A stretch of 64,000 nucleotides of DNA from Fasciola hepatica (Eukaryota > Platyhelminthes > Trematoda > Plagiorchiida > Fasciolidae): the NCBI GenBank assembly GCA_948099385.1, contig CANUEZ040000183.1:7626001-7690000 (forward strand), written 5' to 3'. The translations under genes were made by a program, and so were the position numbers. Position 1 is the stretch's first letter; every line of letters starts with the position of its first letter. The notes under the pieces were generated by a model. That model saw only the letters and a program-made list of their open reading frames with translations. It made no database searches and was not told the origin of the DNA. Positions 45,610 to 59,102 of the stretch are shown piece after piece.

Positions 45610-48600
45610 ACCCAGTTATCACACATTTCCCACGGAAATGCATCCAGACATTGTTTGTTGTTATCTCAGTACTCGATTCTCACGGCTCAGTCATTGATGA
45701 GTCTCTCCTCCCAGGACAATCCGTGTATGTTAAGCGATAAGTTAGGATGAAATTTCCTCCAGGAATCTTCCAACAAATTCACATCCGGTCTCAAGTTAAG
45801 CCTGACCCACACTTCTTTCCTTTGTTTGTGATCAATAATCTGTGTCAGTTTCACATATTTGTCTAATTGGTTGCAATATATTGTGACGCAATGGTGTGAG
45901 TATGAATCACTGAAAACGAGCTTCTCGTCAGCCTGTGTTCTCCAGATATGTTCGTTAGGAAATTTTTCAGCAAATAGTCAACATATCAAAAGAGCATCAG
46001 CACGAGCACCAGCTATGATCTCATTGGTCTGGTCGTGTCACTGTAGTTTTCCTGAAAGCCTCTAGTCGACCATGCACTCTTCTTGAAATATTGTACTTTT
46101 ATTGTATAACAAAGAGGAAGTGTATAGCAGTAATAATAATAGTAATAAAATCAAAATCTGAATGTTCTGTGTGCCACAAACATGTATTCTTGTGAGCCCA
46201 TGCTTCACTTTGTGGCATGTTTTGTGTTCTCACGTATTTCCACGTGAAAGTTGAATGCTCCTCCCTTGGCCTTTCTATATTAGCATTGATTTTTTAGGTT
46301 CACAAGCCTACCTTTCAGTCAAGAACATTCACGCAAACAGATAATCATATTTTGCTCATACGGGGATATAACAGAATTGAACAGCGTTTACAGGAAACGA
46401 TCCACCTTAGTAATTAGAATGTCAGCACCAGTATTATTATATTTCTGGTTGAGGACAGCAAGACGGCGTGCAACAGGTGGGTAATACTAAGAAATAACTT
46501 GCAGGTGATTATCATGCACCATATAATGTGTTTTATGATAAGTTTAGAAGATCAGATATTGACTAGAGAATTGGGAAATACGACTAATCACCATCAGTCA
46601 GTGCAGTGGAAATAAGAACTATCGTTTCGAATGAAATCCTTTCAAGTTACCAATCCTTTCCAACTCAGTATAGGACAACAAATCATATTGATGATTTGGT
46701 GCGCGGAGGCAGCGGTGGTTCATGGAGGTGCACGTGACAGAATCGAATGCCTACCCATAAAAAGAGCACTTGACCAACGTTGGAGCTTACGAACGATCAT
46801 TAATTTTCAAATTACAACAATGGGCATTTTGTCGTAATGAGGAGGCTGTTGGCAGCCATATTGGTGCTCGATTAATGTAAGTGAAGGATCCTGTTGGTGC
46901 ACTTACTCAGCCTTTGTGCTCATGGAGTTTTCTGTGTTTTCGCATTTTGCAGATTGAACACGAGCAACCCCCAAGGGAAGACACTAATCCAAGCGTAATA
47001 CATTGTACACAGTTAAAGGAGGTCGGATGACCTGAGGTTCGTGCTTGGAGTCCAAAGGACAGTCAGGCAACAAAGTAACGTGAATCCCACTTACCAGTTG
47101 CAAGTAGTTGCGAGAAATATAATTACGGGAAAGGTCTTGGAAAAAATGAATAAAAGAACAAGCCGGTGTCTTGCATCCATTCTATGTAACACCCAGTATA
47201 TTTTCTTCCAGCAATGATTCAATGAGGAGATATCCAGTGGCCATTCCATGAAATGTGACGAAATAATAACTATCTCTATTCACCCCACTAACCCTAGTAA
47301 GAAAACTCTTTCGATTCGAACCATATCCTCATTCAGTGCCAAAACCCACAATTTATTTAAATACTTGATGGTCGTAGCCAAATCCCGGTCCGCAGACTTA
47401 TTGGTCCTCCGGTTATTCACATTCAGCTCTTCTAAGTGGTTAACCTGATTACTAACCCAGTTGGTTGGTTCGGTCCAGACGATACTTGGTATGTGATTGG
47501 TCCTTTCGTCCGCTTCGTTTACTCCAATCTTTTCCTCAATTCAGGACAGGTGAAGACGTGCTAGCTGCTTGGCAAATAATCGCGCTATCTGCTTAGCGAA
47601 CATGGCCTTCTATTGGCAGTGTGCCAGATGATACCCTCACAATAATGTCTGTATTTGTTCTAAAGTAGTACAGTCGATAACCGCGCCCCTAGTGTCTCCG
47701 GTTTGCAGTTTCAGTATTCTTCAAGTTTTCCTTTGAAACCTAATTAATAATTATTCGCGGATACCCCTTCAAATTCACCTGACTTTTCCTGTGGCTGTGC
47801 ATAATTTCCATACTCTTTGAAGTTCAAGTAATAATCATGATATAAAATTCTAATACTTTTGTAACAATACGTATTACATCATCGTAATTTCAAGGAAAAT
47901 TCGAAATGCAATAAAGACTACCACCCTTCTCAGTCAGCTTATTAGCCGAGCGTACTCTGCTCACTCCGCGTTTCCTATAAAAAAAACCTTGTTTATACAG
48001 CCAGGGAAGGGTTTCCGGTGTAACTTGACGATTGTAACACTTCTGTCAGTCATTCAAATTGTATGTATTGTAAGTATGCAACGAATAACAGGAAACCCTC
48101 CAGGAATGCTGAGAGAAGCTGTGGTCAGAATGTGTTCATGATTAGAAGAGCTTTTGTACGAAAAGAAATTTCACGCTGCGCTGTGGATAATGAGACTAGT
48201 GCAGATACTTTGTGCTTGAGTATTTCGAAGACACTATTCAATGAAATGTGCGATCCCACTGTTGCTCACCCAATCCGGCTCCCTGTCAGATGAGGCTGGT
48301 AAAACTGAAAAAGTCTGGTAAACACAAGTGTTGAAAGACGGAGGGGGGTGGGACCTGAGCACGTCAGTGTTTATGTTCCGGGTCATTTAGACAGTGTAGG
48401 AGTTGTCTGGAAGGATTGAAGCATGGTATGGTTTGGGTTGTCAGAGTCAATAATGTCACCAGTGACACCAACCTGACGCGTAAAATTCTGATCGCCACCA
48501 TGAAAAATCGACGACAATAGCTTTGAAATACAATGTCTCACTACTTTTGAGAGCTGTGCCCGTCAGAAGATACTTTTTCTGAAGCTTAAAGCACTGGGTC

Positions 48601-49086
48601 CCATTTATTCAATTCATCAGAATCGATAGAAGACACGTCGCGAGATGCAAGCATTTGATTTACCACTTTCGATCGCGACGTAAAGTGTTAGTTTACGTAT
48701 AATACGGAAGGAAAAACATCATACTTTAGTAGATGAAATTAGGGTCCCTCACTGTACGTTCGGTGAAGACAGTGGGGTTGTTGAGTTTTGTGTAAGGGTA
48801 AACGGTACAAGTTACTGTCTGACTGATCAAATGTCAAAGCATATATCCTAACGGTTATCGAAGTCGATGACTCAACCCCTCGGGATCACTCAAGGTGACG
48901 TCAAAGCGCCTGGTTTTTGTTACAAAACTCCTAATTACATCGGATCAATAATTAGATCAGAGCCAGCCCTTGAGAGCGATGTTACGTAATCGAATCTGAG
49001 GCGCTCAGTGAAGTGGTGGTTATCACAATGCCTCCGTCACAGAACTCACTGCCCACTGAAATGTTTGACACAAAATGTTTGTTTAC
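45610..49086. other. Unassigned sequence
   Basis: About 3.5 kb with no recognised gene or mobile element. TGTAACACCC at about 47189 again looks like a Gypsy LTR start without a partner end. A plus-strand frame at 48063-48293 is protein-like but unrecognised and lacks splice support. Confidence 0.4.
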
Positions 49087-49266
49087 CTTGGCACCCATCC
49101 AGCAGACCAACAATCATTGTAACAGGACCTGATCCACCTAAATCATTGTCATGCGGCATAAACTGGCATACTTTACGCTCATGATCAACTTTAGTGAGGA
49201 AAACGTCTACTCGTCGTGATACAAGCTCCTCCGGAACGGCTTGAAGAAGAGAAGCCACTTGCGGAA
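49087..49266 (-). CDS. Possible internal exon, unrecognised
   Basis: A minus-strand segment of exactly 180 bases, bounded by an acceptor-like TTTACAG (exon starting at 49266) and a donor-like CAAG|GTAAAC (exon ending at 49087). It would enter and leave in the same codon phase. The frame reads PQVASLLQAVPEELV, RRVDVFLTKVDHERK, QFMPHDNDLGGSGPV and TMIVGLLDGCQ, with acidic, hydrophilic protein-like composition. Against it: the acceptor has no good pyrimidine tract, and no partner exon was identified. I do not recognise the protein; a gag-like or host-gene fragment are both possible. Confidence 0.3.
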
Positions 49267-50609
49267 CTGTAAATCCTCCGTTACTCTGTGTACTGTTCCT
49301 TAATACTGCACACCTTCATTGTACTACTTTTCTTCCATAAACATCATTCATTTTATTACGGACAACCTTTAAATTTAATTGCGTTTTTATTTAAACCCAC
49401 TCCTGCACGACGGGCGAGTACAAACAGCTGGTTAAGAGACACATTGATGTTTATTGTTATTGACCGGAACACAGTGTTCCGAATGATCGCAATTTATTTG
49501 CTATTCCATCCATGGAGAATGACGGATGCCCACTAGTGCCGAATGGCTGGGACTCTTCTCCACGCCTCTCTAACAGACTCCAGACAGTTTCAATTGGTTT
49601 CAAATCTGAACTGTGGACTGCTGAGTGGGTCTGATAGTATTTTACACCCTCTCAGGCTCAAGTTCCGCCACTGATCGATTCGCCTGTTTCCTGCTTAAAA
49701 TTTGTTCACTTATGTGGTATAGTGGTGGGTTCACATATGAGGATGCCAAATTTGGTTTAAAAGTATTGAGCGGAAAAATGAGGTGGTTTTACTGACATTT
49801 CGTGCACTATATTTTGATAACTTAACTTGTTGTTGCATTTATTCTGCTCCAACCAAAGAAAATCACTGCTTGGAACAAAGAAAATGCGCTTTTCTGAATT
49901 GCAGATTTAAGGGTATAATGGTTTGCCGCTAGTGCATCCGGCGTGTTTGGGTTCAAATTACAAAAACCGAATTTTCAGCAATTCGCAGATTTTCATAGAT
50001 GACCGGTGCACTATTTGTCGCTCAAGAAATGGCTGATGGATTTCATTCCATTTATGGCATTCAGAAATGTTATTTTATCCAGTTCACGCTCACATATAAA
50101 GAGCCTGTATAAGAACAGACCCCCTCGTCACAATGGTCTACTGCATGAGGAGAGAGAGAACCCCAACAACAACAACAACTCTCAAACTTGATTAGAATGG
50201 AAAACCAAACCCGACCTCACTAAACGGCAATGATTTCCATGGTCTAATTCCAATCTAGACTACCCTTAATGTATTATTTATTCAGCCTAGCACACATATA
50301 AAAGTGTACGTGTTTTTCCGCCCAACTCTGTGCACCCTATTCATAGACTGATTACCGCCAATAGTCCAACTAGTAACTGTTGTTTCGTTGTTCTCCAGTT
50401 TAGCTGTAACCAACTCACAACAGGCTGTCAATGAATCACAGTCACAATTTCAAATGAGATGCATCAACGAGGAACGGCCACTCTTTCCTTCCATATAAGC
50501 CTCATCACATACATCTAATTAGTATAAACTTAAGCTTGAACAAAAATCCACCACTTCATGAGTACTTCATCAAGTTTCCCTGTGGTACAAGCAATATACC
50601 AACTGTAAA
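49267..50609. other. Unassigned; possible SINE-like piece
   Basis: GGTATAATGGTTTGC followed by TTTGGGTTCAAATTAC at about 49913-49959 resembles tRNA A and B boxes. A short (AAC)n lies at 50164-50180. Nothing else is recognised. Confidence 0.3.
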
Positions 50610-52144
50610 CTATCTGAGTGCCTTCAGCAAAATCACTGAGTGTCTGTTTCTACGACAGGGTTTCCGAAGCGGATACACACTGCAGTCCGGTCGAAGATAA
50701 CCCAGAATGACACGTCGAATGTTGATAAAATCTCGGCTTATCTTGCCGTAGATTCCCGGGAGCAAACAAGGTGCTTCTGGAGGACTTTCAATTCTGGTCT
50801 GAAGTAGTGTCACGATGAGACTAGTAGTGGCCCCTTGCGCCCTTTTCGGCTTGATCGGCTTGACAGTCGTAGGTAAATAGGCGGATCCACCATCGTACTC
50901 ATTTAGAGGACGACCACCGAAGGTATACGACTTACGGAAGGCGCCAAAAAGATAGTTCCTGGACTGAGCGGTAAATCACATCAACAATACATTAGGCTGA
51001 AGAGCGCACTGCCTGTGGGATTTCTGGCTTTTCACGGAGGCCATCACTACAGCCCTAGAATTGTGTTCATTACCTTCTGTTCTTAACAAGCCCCCAGAAA
51101 GGTTGTAGCCTCTCAGTAACTGAGATCAACTTGAAAGTATGAGATACAATTTACTGGATTTATTACAGGGGTACACAAGAGGAACAGTGCGTCATGCATC
51201 AGTATCATCCTATAGAATTTGTCTACCTGCATCATTTCGTCGTAACAGCCACAGTTTCAGGTCATCTGAGTGCCGCAGACATGGGAATATAGAACCACCA
51301 GGAAGTCATTGATGTGAACCAAGAACTAAATCGTTCCTAGCACGGACCCCTGGGGAATGCCACTGGTGGCTTAGAGCCACAAACCTCAAAGTACCTTCAT
51401 TCTCAGAAGTGCTCAATTTATCACCTTAAGGGATCCACAATCTCATATGATCGAATATTCTGCAACAGCCTGCCATGTGGACCTTTGTCAAAGGCCTAGC
51501 TGAAACCTACGAAAAAAACATATGTTGATTACTCACTAACCTTCATGTCAATCCAACGCTCATAAGCCAGAAAATTGGACAAGTAGCACACACTTGGCTT
51601 GACGTGGCTCGGTCGAGACTGGCAAACGTCTTACTGTCGAGGACTGAGCAGTGGGTGATTTTCCAAGTGTTGCCGAACCTACTTGGCTTCGAGTTACTCC
51701 ATTACTTCACAGACGACAAAAATGAAGCTCACTGAGCTACGGTTGACAGTAGTCTTCACCAACTTTAAACAAAGGAACTACAATCGCTTTTTCCATGAAT
51801 TTGGCTGTTTTCCATCAGCTGGCCAGATGTTGAGCAAGTTGGAGACTGATGGTGAGATAATGTCAGTGAATTTACGTAGACCCAGAGAGTTTATTCCGTC
51901 AAGGCCGGATGGCTAGCAAAGCAGTGGAAACCGTATTGGTCTCGTTACGTCGTCCTCGTGTAAATAATGGAACACCATGGCAGGTTCGAGAACGGACAAG
52001 AGCAGTGGCGAAAGTTCCTGTGTGAGCCGACGCGTAGTCTCGTCCCATGATATTGGCCTCAGTTTCATCTGATCCTTCAGATACTTTATTCTCCATCACA
52101 GTTGGGATTCTGGGAGTTCTCTTATGTCGTTTTAGATAATGCAA
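50610..52144 (-). pseudogene. Second CR1-type LINE reverse transcriptase relic
   Basis: Right to left: an endonuclease-to-RT linker (52144-51915), then the reverse transcriptase reading across shifts: PDGINSL and FTDIISPSVSNLL (about 51900-51840), KKAIVVPLFK (51790-51760; family KAxVVPIFKGG), LENHPLLS (51660), GPHGRLLQNIRSYEI (51480-51440) and SGIPQGSVLGT followed by FLVHINDF (51370-51300). The last two are near-consensus for GVPQGSVLGPLLFLIYINDL. The YADD site is not readable. A C-terminal piece at 50790-50650 (SRDFINIRRVILGYLRPD) resembles the SYVRPHLEY region. It has many stops. It is related to, but not obviously the same family as, the 33.7-36.3 kb element. Confidence 0.78.
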
Positions 52145-54828
52145 ACAGTAATAACTCAGCCGGTTGCTAAGCTGTTTTCACACCTGCTCCTTTGAGGACG
52201 AGTACTGATTTTGGACATGTGCATAAACAATTTAGCCTGCTCCAATCTCTCAGCCAATGTGCAGCAGTTGATCCCTCATGTAATGTAGATATTGCAGTTT
52301 CTATCAAACCACGGAAAGCCATGCGCATTGGAGCATTATTGGTATAATTGGGCAGATATATGTATCAGCAGAAGCATCCCATCGCGAACAAGGTCCAGAT
52401 GACATTTCCATCATTGATGCCATCCCAGTTCTATGTCATGGTCCGCGCTACCCCATTCAATTCCCCGATGAGCTTGCACAATCTGTTTGGTTCACAGTGC
52501 GATCTGTGTTATATTCAGGTTCCACGTCTTCATTGTTTTTTCATAACCAAAAAAGAAATATCTATGTGGGAAAAATTCGAATCTCGGGGGATTGGTATTA
52601 GATCGAAAACTAATCACCTTTTTCATTGTAAGCAGGTATGCTCGGATATGTGTTGGCGTAATTCGAAATCGCATATCGTTAAATACGTTTATCGGGAGAA
52701 ACCTTCCACTGCCATATTGTCGTGGTTCGCTTTTCGAACTTTATCAGAAGTGCTGAAGTCGTCCAAGACCAGTCGTCCAAAGTTGCCAAAATGAGGGATG
52801 TTCAATGTCCGTTATGTGATTATCCCATAGGACAGAACTAGAAATACACACCCATTTCTGAATAGTTTTAACGAACACCAAAACTCTAGACGAGTTCCTG
52901 TGGCTACGCGAAGAGACGCAAGAAGTGAAATGATATCCCATATCTGATGTGATTAATCACGACGCTGACACTTCTGATCCGAATTCTGTTCGAATAAAAC
53001 ATACAATAACTCGGGGAGACACTTTTGAATCCAAAACCTTGTCAGTCACAAAAGTTCCGGTGATCGCCATCATCAAAGGTATTCAGGACATTGCAAACAC
53101 CTCAGCTTGCTTGTTCAGTAACCCGCAGACACTAATTACATTCACTTTTTCCTCTGTCCATTCATAACACAAAGTCTGTGCCCTGAGCTGTCCCACTAAC
53201 TCTATCGAGAATACTTCTCTGACATCTAGCCATCTCAGTTTGTTTGCGCGGAAAGCACTGATCATATAAGAAGAGACACTGTCACCAGTCATCGCAGGAC
53301 AAATCAACTGGTTCATACTTGCATCAAAAGGATTGCCTTCTGATTGGTTGATTGGCGATACAACCAGGCACCACTTAAAGGGAATCTATTGTTGCCTCGT
53401 CGGTCCAGTGGCTTGTCACACGCAACTCCGCTGGCTTAAGCACAGACCTGGATTCTGGACAGGCACTGACATGCTGATCGCTAACGAGACTTGACCGACT
53501 ATCGAAAATGAGTCAGCACACGTCCTCACGGTCTGGTCTGTTCAACGTCAGTTCTCCTGTGTTTGGAGTCACTGAAACACTAGCCGTGATATGCGATCAC
53601 TTTAGAGGCAGTCTCCTTCGTATCAAACGAAAACCGCGGATGAATAGGCTTTCCTTACTATTTTCACGGCGCTTCCGCAATTCCGCTGGAACTTGTTTTA
53701 GCTTCTGACGATCCTCCGGATCGAGGTCGTATAAAAGACAGATGAGGACACCCTAAAAGGATGTTGATCATCGCAGAAATTCTTGTGCCGTTTCACGAGA
53801 GGCAAGAACTGCCTTTGGAGGTTGAAACTATCCAATTCCACGAATATTACACAAACAAAAAGCTGCTTCGATGTGGATCAAGTCTGTCGTAGTCTCTTCA
53901 TTCGCAATGATCCACTGCTGCAGATTTTACTCAGAGCTTTCCTGTGGATATGGCACTGATGATACGAACAAGCGCCGAGATCAGGAGGGCGGTGGTCCTT
54001 ATTAGTATATATATATACATATATATACGGAGCCGCGGGTCTATTCATGGTCCTTTGTGATTTTAGGGCTCACACACAGGTGGTGGAACAGCGGCCGTTT
54101 GATGATATCTGGAACAGTTGCAGCAGGAAAAATCTTCAGTCGGAGAAATAGCTTTGCTCCGCACGGCTCATTCTTGAAGTGCACATATAGTCCCGCCAAC
54201 GACGGGCGCTCTAGCAGCGGATTTGAAGTACGACGGCCTAACTTGGTGGTTCGTGTGTTCTGCGAGCGCTCGGGCCTGCAGCTCCATCACGGAGGCTTCA
54301 TTGAGTGGTACGTCTTTGGGCGTGGTACGATTTGTAGACGAAACCCGAATAAACGTTGTAGGACACGCCAATAACGCAAAACGTGATTTCAAATTCGGTG
54401 ATGGAAACTGTCATGATAATCATGACATTGTACTGTTTAAACCCTGAGGCTCACAGATCATGAACAAGGGAGGTAAACGCTATTTACGTTTCGAGACTTT
54501 ATGAGAACAAATATTGTTCATAATCTACAGAGAAGAACGCGGTAAATCCAAACTAATTTGTGTTTGTTTGTATTTGTATGACAGAATTTTGCAACCAACA
54601 TGCTTACTTGTCTGTCAAGAGGACTCGAATAAAACTGGGGCAGAAATAGACGAATTACTCAACATTTGGCGCCTAGTGATAGAGGAAAAGAAACCATCAA
54701 CCAAATTCAGAGAGTAAATCCGTTTTATTCTCGTTCTTCTTGGTCAGTACCCTCGCCAGATAGGGCACAAGTGAGTTTTCATACATGTTACTTCTGGAAG
54801 AAAAGTGACGAAATTCAGGTCTGGAGAA
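52145..54828. other. Unassigned; two longer unexplained frames
   Basis: The longest plus-strand frame in the window (148 codons, 52348-52794) shows no recognised domain and an unremarkable, Lys/Phe/Ser-rich composition. A GC- and CpG-richer patch at about 54150-54360 carries a protein-like minus-strand frame (RTTPKDVPLNEASVMELQAR and ALAEHTNHQ) of unknown nature. A short (TA)n lies at 54005-54027. Confidence 0.35.
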
Positions 54829-54843
54829 TGAGAGAGAGAGAAC
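54829..54843. repeat. (GA)n tract at LINE 3' side
   Basis: A GAGAGAGAGAGA run lying just past the 3' end of the LINE coding remnant on its strand (a TC repeat in the LINE direction). Its position suggests a microsatellite tail of that element, but a chance neighbour is possible. Confidence 0.5.
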
Positions 54844-54865
54844 GACAAAGATATAAGTGAGAGTG

Positions 54866-57251
54866 TCATGGACGCGTTGGATCCTGACGTATCTTGCGGG
54901 CTAAGGCTGAACAAGATTCAACGTGTTGTTTGACAAGTTCAGTCGAAAGAAAATCAAAGGAGAGGGATGAAACGCGGCTAATAATTACCAATTCGAGACG
55001 AAAGGCTTTGAAATCTTGTTTTAAAAGGGCGAGGAAAATAACGGGTGAACAATAGATTACGACCGGACGAACACATTGAAGAACAAATATGGAGACAATT
55101 GTTGATGGTGTACCAAACTTCCTAAGATTTCGTATTTGAAAAGATAGGCGTCGAAGTTTACTGAAACAGCACTGAATGTGAGATGTCCATCTTGAATTAG
55201 CCTCTAAGCTAGATAGCTGACGCAACTAATTCTGGGTGGGGATTTAGAATTCAATGTAACAAGGTGAGTGAGAGAGACTGAAAACACTGTCAAAGCATTT
55301 AGATGAATTCAGTTTTAGACCCAAAGTGGAGGTAAAAAATTCTATTCGAGATACTTTCACATCGAATTTCCTGAGATTCGGGCAATTAGAAATAGTTTGA
55401 CAAGGGACGAACTTAGCATATTTAAATATACTAGGTGGAAAAGAAACCGGGAGATCCCTAATATAGGTCGAAAATAGAAAGGAGGATAGCACTGCAGCTG
55501 GGAGTAAACTGGAATTGTTGACCAATGGTTAACAGATGTTTTGGCTGAACTTAGTTCGTTGAACTCGTTTGTGAAAATAGTTCGATAGCCATGAAAGAAG
55601 TTGAGCCGGACAACCGATGGCTTCAGCTTTCTGGATAAGACGAGATCGAGCTGCAGAATCAAACACTGAAGAATAAGCAAGGAAAACACAATGGACAGTT
55701 CGCTCATAGTGGTTTTAAAATTTATTGATATAATGGACGTAGCGGGCCACATCATCAAGAGTGATCTCGTAGGTTTATGAACAAACTGAAAAGGGTCAGT
55801 TGACACATTGAGATATGTTTGAAGACGGGTAAAAAAACAGCTTTTCAGTGACTTTACTGGCAGTATTAGAGTCTTTTGGAATTTGAATGATAGTTTTTGG
55901 ACGCCTCAGGACAGGAATCGAACATTTAGTTATGGACTTATATCGGCGTGGTAAGTTGAGCAGCAACATATTCGAGAATCCCTGCAGGAAGACCATCAGG
56001 ATCAACAGCCGACGATGTTTTGGATTTATGAAAAAATTTTAAAATGTCTGCAGTAGGGAAAGGTTCAAAATCTGCAGAAACATAAGGGCGTTATGAAGTA
56101 GGGCTTTCACTGGAGGGAAGTATGAATATAACATTGAGCTGGTTCACATCAACCTTATAGTTCATGTTTGGTCTTCTGACCACATAAAATTCTTATGCCA
56201 TGCAAAAAAAACCAGGATTCATGGTCTGCAGATACTCTTTGGCTAAGGTAGTATCCCAAATGTTTTGTCTGTCTTGGTCAACAGCGCAAGTCACCTGATT
56301 TCTTAACTTTGTCCAGAATTTGTATGCTATTTACTTTTGCCTTCTGAGTGCTTTGAGTATTGGAGAGGCAATCCTGCCACCAGAAGTGAACGGTGTTTCA
56401 ATGGGGCAATACCATTTGAAGATGGCAAATGGGGTTTCCGTAAACAGTTCGACAGCTTGGAAGATTGCCGTCGTAGGGGAAAACGATGCAAAAGCAACAC
56501 CAATCGCTGTATCAGGAAGAGTCAGGTTGTGAGGAGAAAATGTTACGAAGGTAAAATCTTGCCTCATTTGAAGACGTAGTAACCTATGGGCAGTGTGTGA
56601 ATAGATTTTTGTTCTTTTAAGGAGTAAGCTATGATCACTTGTGGAAAAAGGGGCTTTCAGTTCAAGAGAAAACGATCAAGGGTGTTGGGTTTTGACTTTG
56701 CCTATCACTGAGTTCTCTCTTGTGGAAGAGGTACTGATACCAGTTAATCCAAACGATAAAAGTCGATAAGTATTAGCATGTTTAGAATCACCGTCGATCA
56801 TATGCCAAATTTTTGTCTAAGAAGGGAACTAGAAGTGGCATGAGAACATCATGAAAGATGTATTGGATTGATCGCAAAAAGGCGCTGTATACATTTTTGT
56901 GACAGCAGTGCCTGTTGAAGGAGTAAATTTAGGGAAACACTGAGTATAATGGCATTCACTACCTTCTGCAGAGTATTTGCAAACAGTAGCAGACTTGCCT
57001 GTCCCTGCTGAGTTGACATGGGTAGCCACTCCATCTCCATATTCTTTGTTCTTCAGCACCATACCTTGACGATGACACTGGTATCTGTGTGTGTGAATCA
57101 GACAGTCGTCAACATTCTCATCTGGCCAAGATCCTTGAAAACATACTGCGCATGTGTGAGCAAGAATCAGACTCCGTAAAAAGGTTGGTAAAACCGACAG
57201 TTTTGGGAAGAGAGAACGTACATTAGCCGTGATCGCAGAAAGCACCTTCAC
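54866..57251 (-). pseudogene. Near full-length LINE ORF2 relic (CR1/L2-like)
   Basis: Best preserved LINE in the window; domain order is complete over 2.4 kb. Endonuclease (57251-56829): TANVRSLFPKLSVLPTF, FQGSWPDENVDDCLIHTHRY and GDGVATHVNSAGTGKS; the catalytic Glu of the usual QETW reads Gly. Linker (56567-56060) ends with SPILKALRRQK. Reverse transcriptase: FHKSKTSSAVDPDGLPAGIL (56030-55970), IPKDSNTASK (55880), DPFQFVHKPTRS (55795-55760), VLSSFLFSTYIRDLPVSFP (55490-55430), and the catalytic KYADD reads KYAKF. GLKLNSSKC follows (55320-55295). C-terminal part (55225-54866): RWTSHIQCCFSKLRRLSF, RPVVIYCSPVIFLALLKQDF and KQHVESCSALARKI. Frameshifts and stops plus loss of catalytic residues in both enzymes make it inactive. 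Related to the 10.3 kb relic. Confidence 0.85.
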
Positions 57252-59102
57252 TTTGGATGGAGTAACTCGGCTAAGTACGGCTTGCCTGTCATCAAGTTTC
57301 CGCTTTTAGTCCAGTATTGCCTTATGGTAGCCATAGGCAAATGAATTTCACCAATCGAACAAACAACAAGCTGTTTTCAATATCCCGCCATTCCAGTCGA
57401 CAATCCTAGCCACGTATAATTATGATAACTGAATAGGGTGATAGTAGATCCCCTTTGTCAGATGCGGGTCAATAAACGCAGCGCAACCAATCGAAGTGTG
57501 CCTGAACTCAACGCGAGTACATGCTGGTACAGTGCAGTTCTCGAAATGAGATAAATGTGATGCATTCACCTAGAAAGCATAGAGGTATGGGGATGAATTG
57601 ACAGAGTAACCTGTACTCAGACTCGTTGAACGGTAACAACAGATAAACTTTGTCCACCCGGCCATATACTATTTTCCTCCACAGTACACATATTTTAAGA
57701 TCTGTCAAATTGTCACATGAATTCCGTAGTTCAAGAGAAACCGAATGAAAATTGAGCTGGGTTTTTTCGTTGTTTAAATCTATCGCTTAACGTCCGGTGG
57801 CCAAACTTACCTTGCACTCCAGTACCACGAAGTGTTCTAGAAAGTCAACGCCCACCTCCACAACCATTCAGCTCTGTACGCATGTAAACGTCGCGAGTAC
57901 AGTTGCCCACTTTGCAAACCACTAGCACTCACCATTTTGTTTCATTATTGAATAAAAATGCATCCACATTAGCATTGGAAGCCGACACCAGTAGCCTAAC
58001 AAAAAGGAATGCGTAAAGCGTGTTGGGACGAACAATTTATTGATTTTTGTTACGAGGCGTGGTGAATAGTTCGGAGCCTCTTTACCTGGATTTTAACCAA
58101 GTACAGAAGAGTAAACTGTTAGGCTAATTGTTAAGCTAACGGTGTACTATTTTTCGTTACCGAAGTGGACAGCTGCTCACATGACTCCTACAGGAGAGTT
58201 AGGACAACTGAGTGTGCGTGCAAACACCAAAAACGCATCATATTTTGAAGAGAAGGAGTGAGTAGATGCTGTTTCGTTACTAAAGGTGAGACGGTACCCA
58301 CTGCCGCCGTCAATTATAATCGCATTGGTTGCGAACAGAAATCCCTTTTTCACGCGCTCATTACCCCGCCTGACCTACTGGAGCATCATGTGGTTCAAGT
58401 CAAGTTCAAGCTTTACACACCCGAGGGTGAATAGTACGTGTCCACATAACCACTGTTATGCGAAAAAGGTCCATGAAAAGGCGGTCAACGAGCTTGTGGA
58501 AGGGTTGGGTGCTGATCGTATATGGTTTAGAGAGGAGTCGGGCAAAGTAAGAAACTCTGGATGATTCGTATACTTCAGTGCGAGCAAGCGAATGTTTCGA
58601 AAGTAATCGAGTAGCAGATGTTGATGGTTGTTTTCGAAGGTCGGGATGATTGGTGTATTTGTTGTCCCTCCATGCGACACGACAGAATCTCAAGCACACC
58701 GTGTGATGTTGGGTTGCGATAAATTATATCAATAGATCACAAATGATTATAATATGAGGGGACAAATTTTCAACAGATACAGTACATCAATACGTGTACA
58801 AAATTGAGGACAAGATTGGGGCCAGCGAAGTGGAATGACGGCCCAGTGAGAGGCCAACAGTTGCCTGAACGGACAGGATCTGAATCAACCAAACGGACCA
58901 ACCCGAAAGAGGGGCCACGAGTCATTAGTAACTGAGTCAATAAATTTCCACTCAAAGATTCGGCCTTGGCCGCTGGACATCTGATACAAATGATCTACTT
59001 CGTACCAATAAACTGAGATGATTCGAAACGAGAAAAGACTTCTTACTAGAATGATGCATGATGTAATATACTCGCATTAGGAGAAAGAGGGTCGGATATA
59101 TC
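57252..59102. other. Unassigned sequence
   Basis: No gene recognised. Overlapping frames at 58286-58699 on both strands match nothing I know. Part of the right side (58750-59100) may be the eroded 3' portion of the LINE fragment that follows. Confidence 0.35.

Noticed and set aside
45680..45730. Hammerhead ribozyme (TTGATGAGTCTCTCC...GGACAATCC)
   Set aside because: Conserved core bases (CTGATGA and GAAA) are not met and the stems do not pair well.
52348..52794. 148-codon plus-strand frame
   Set aside because: No recognised domain, no start or splice context, and composition no different from chance. Left as unassigned.
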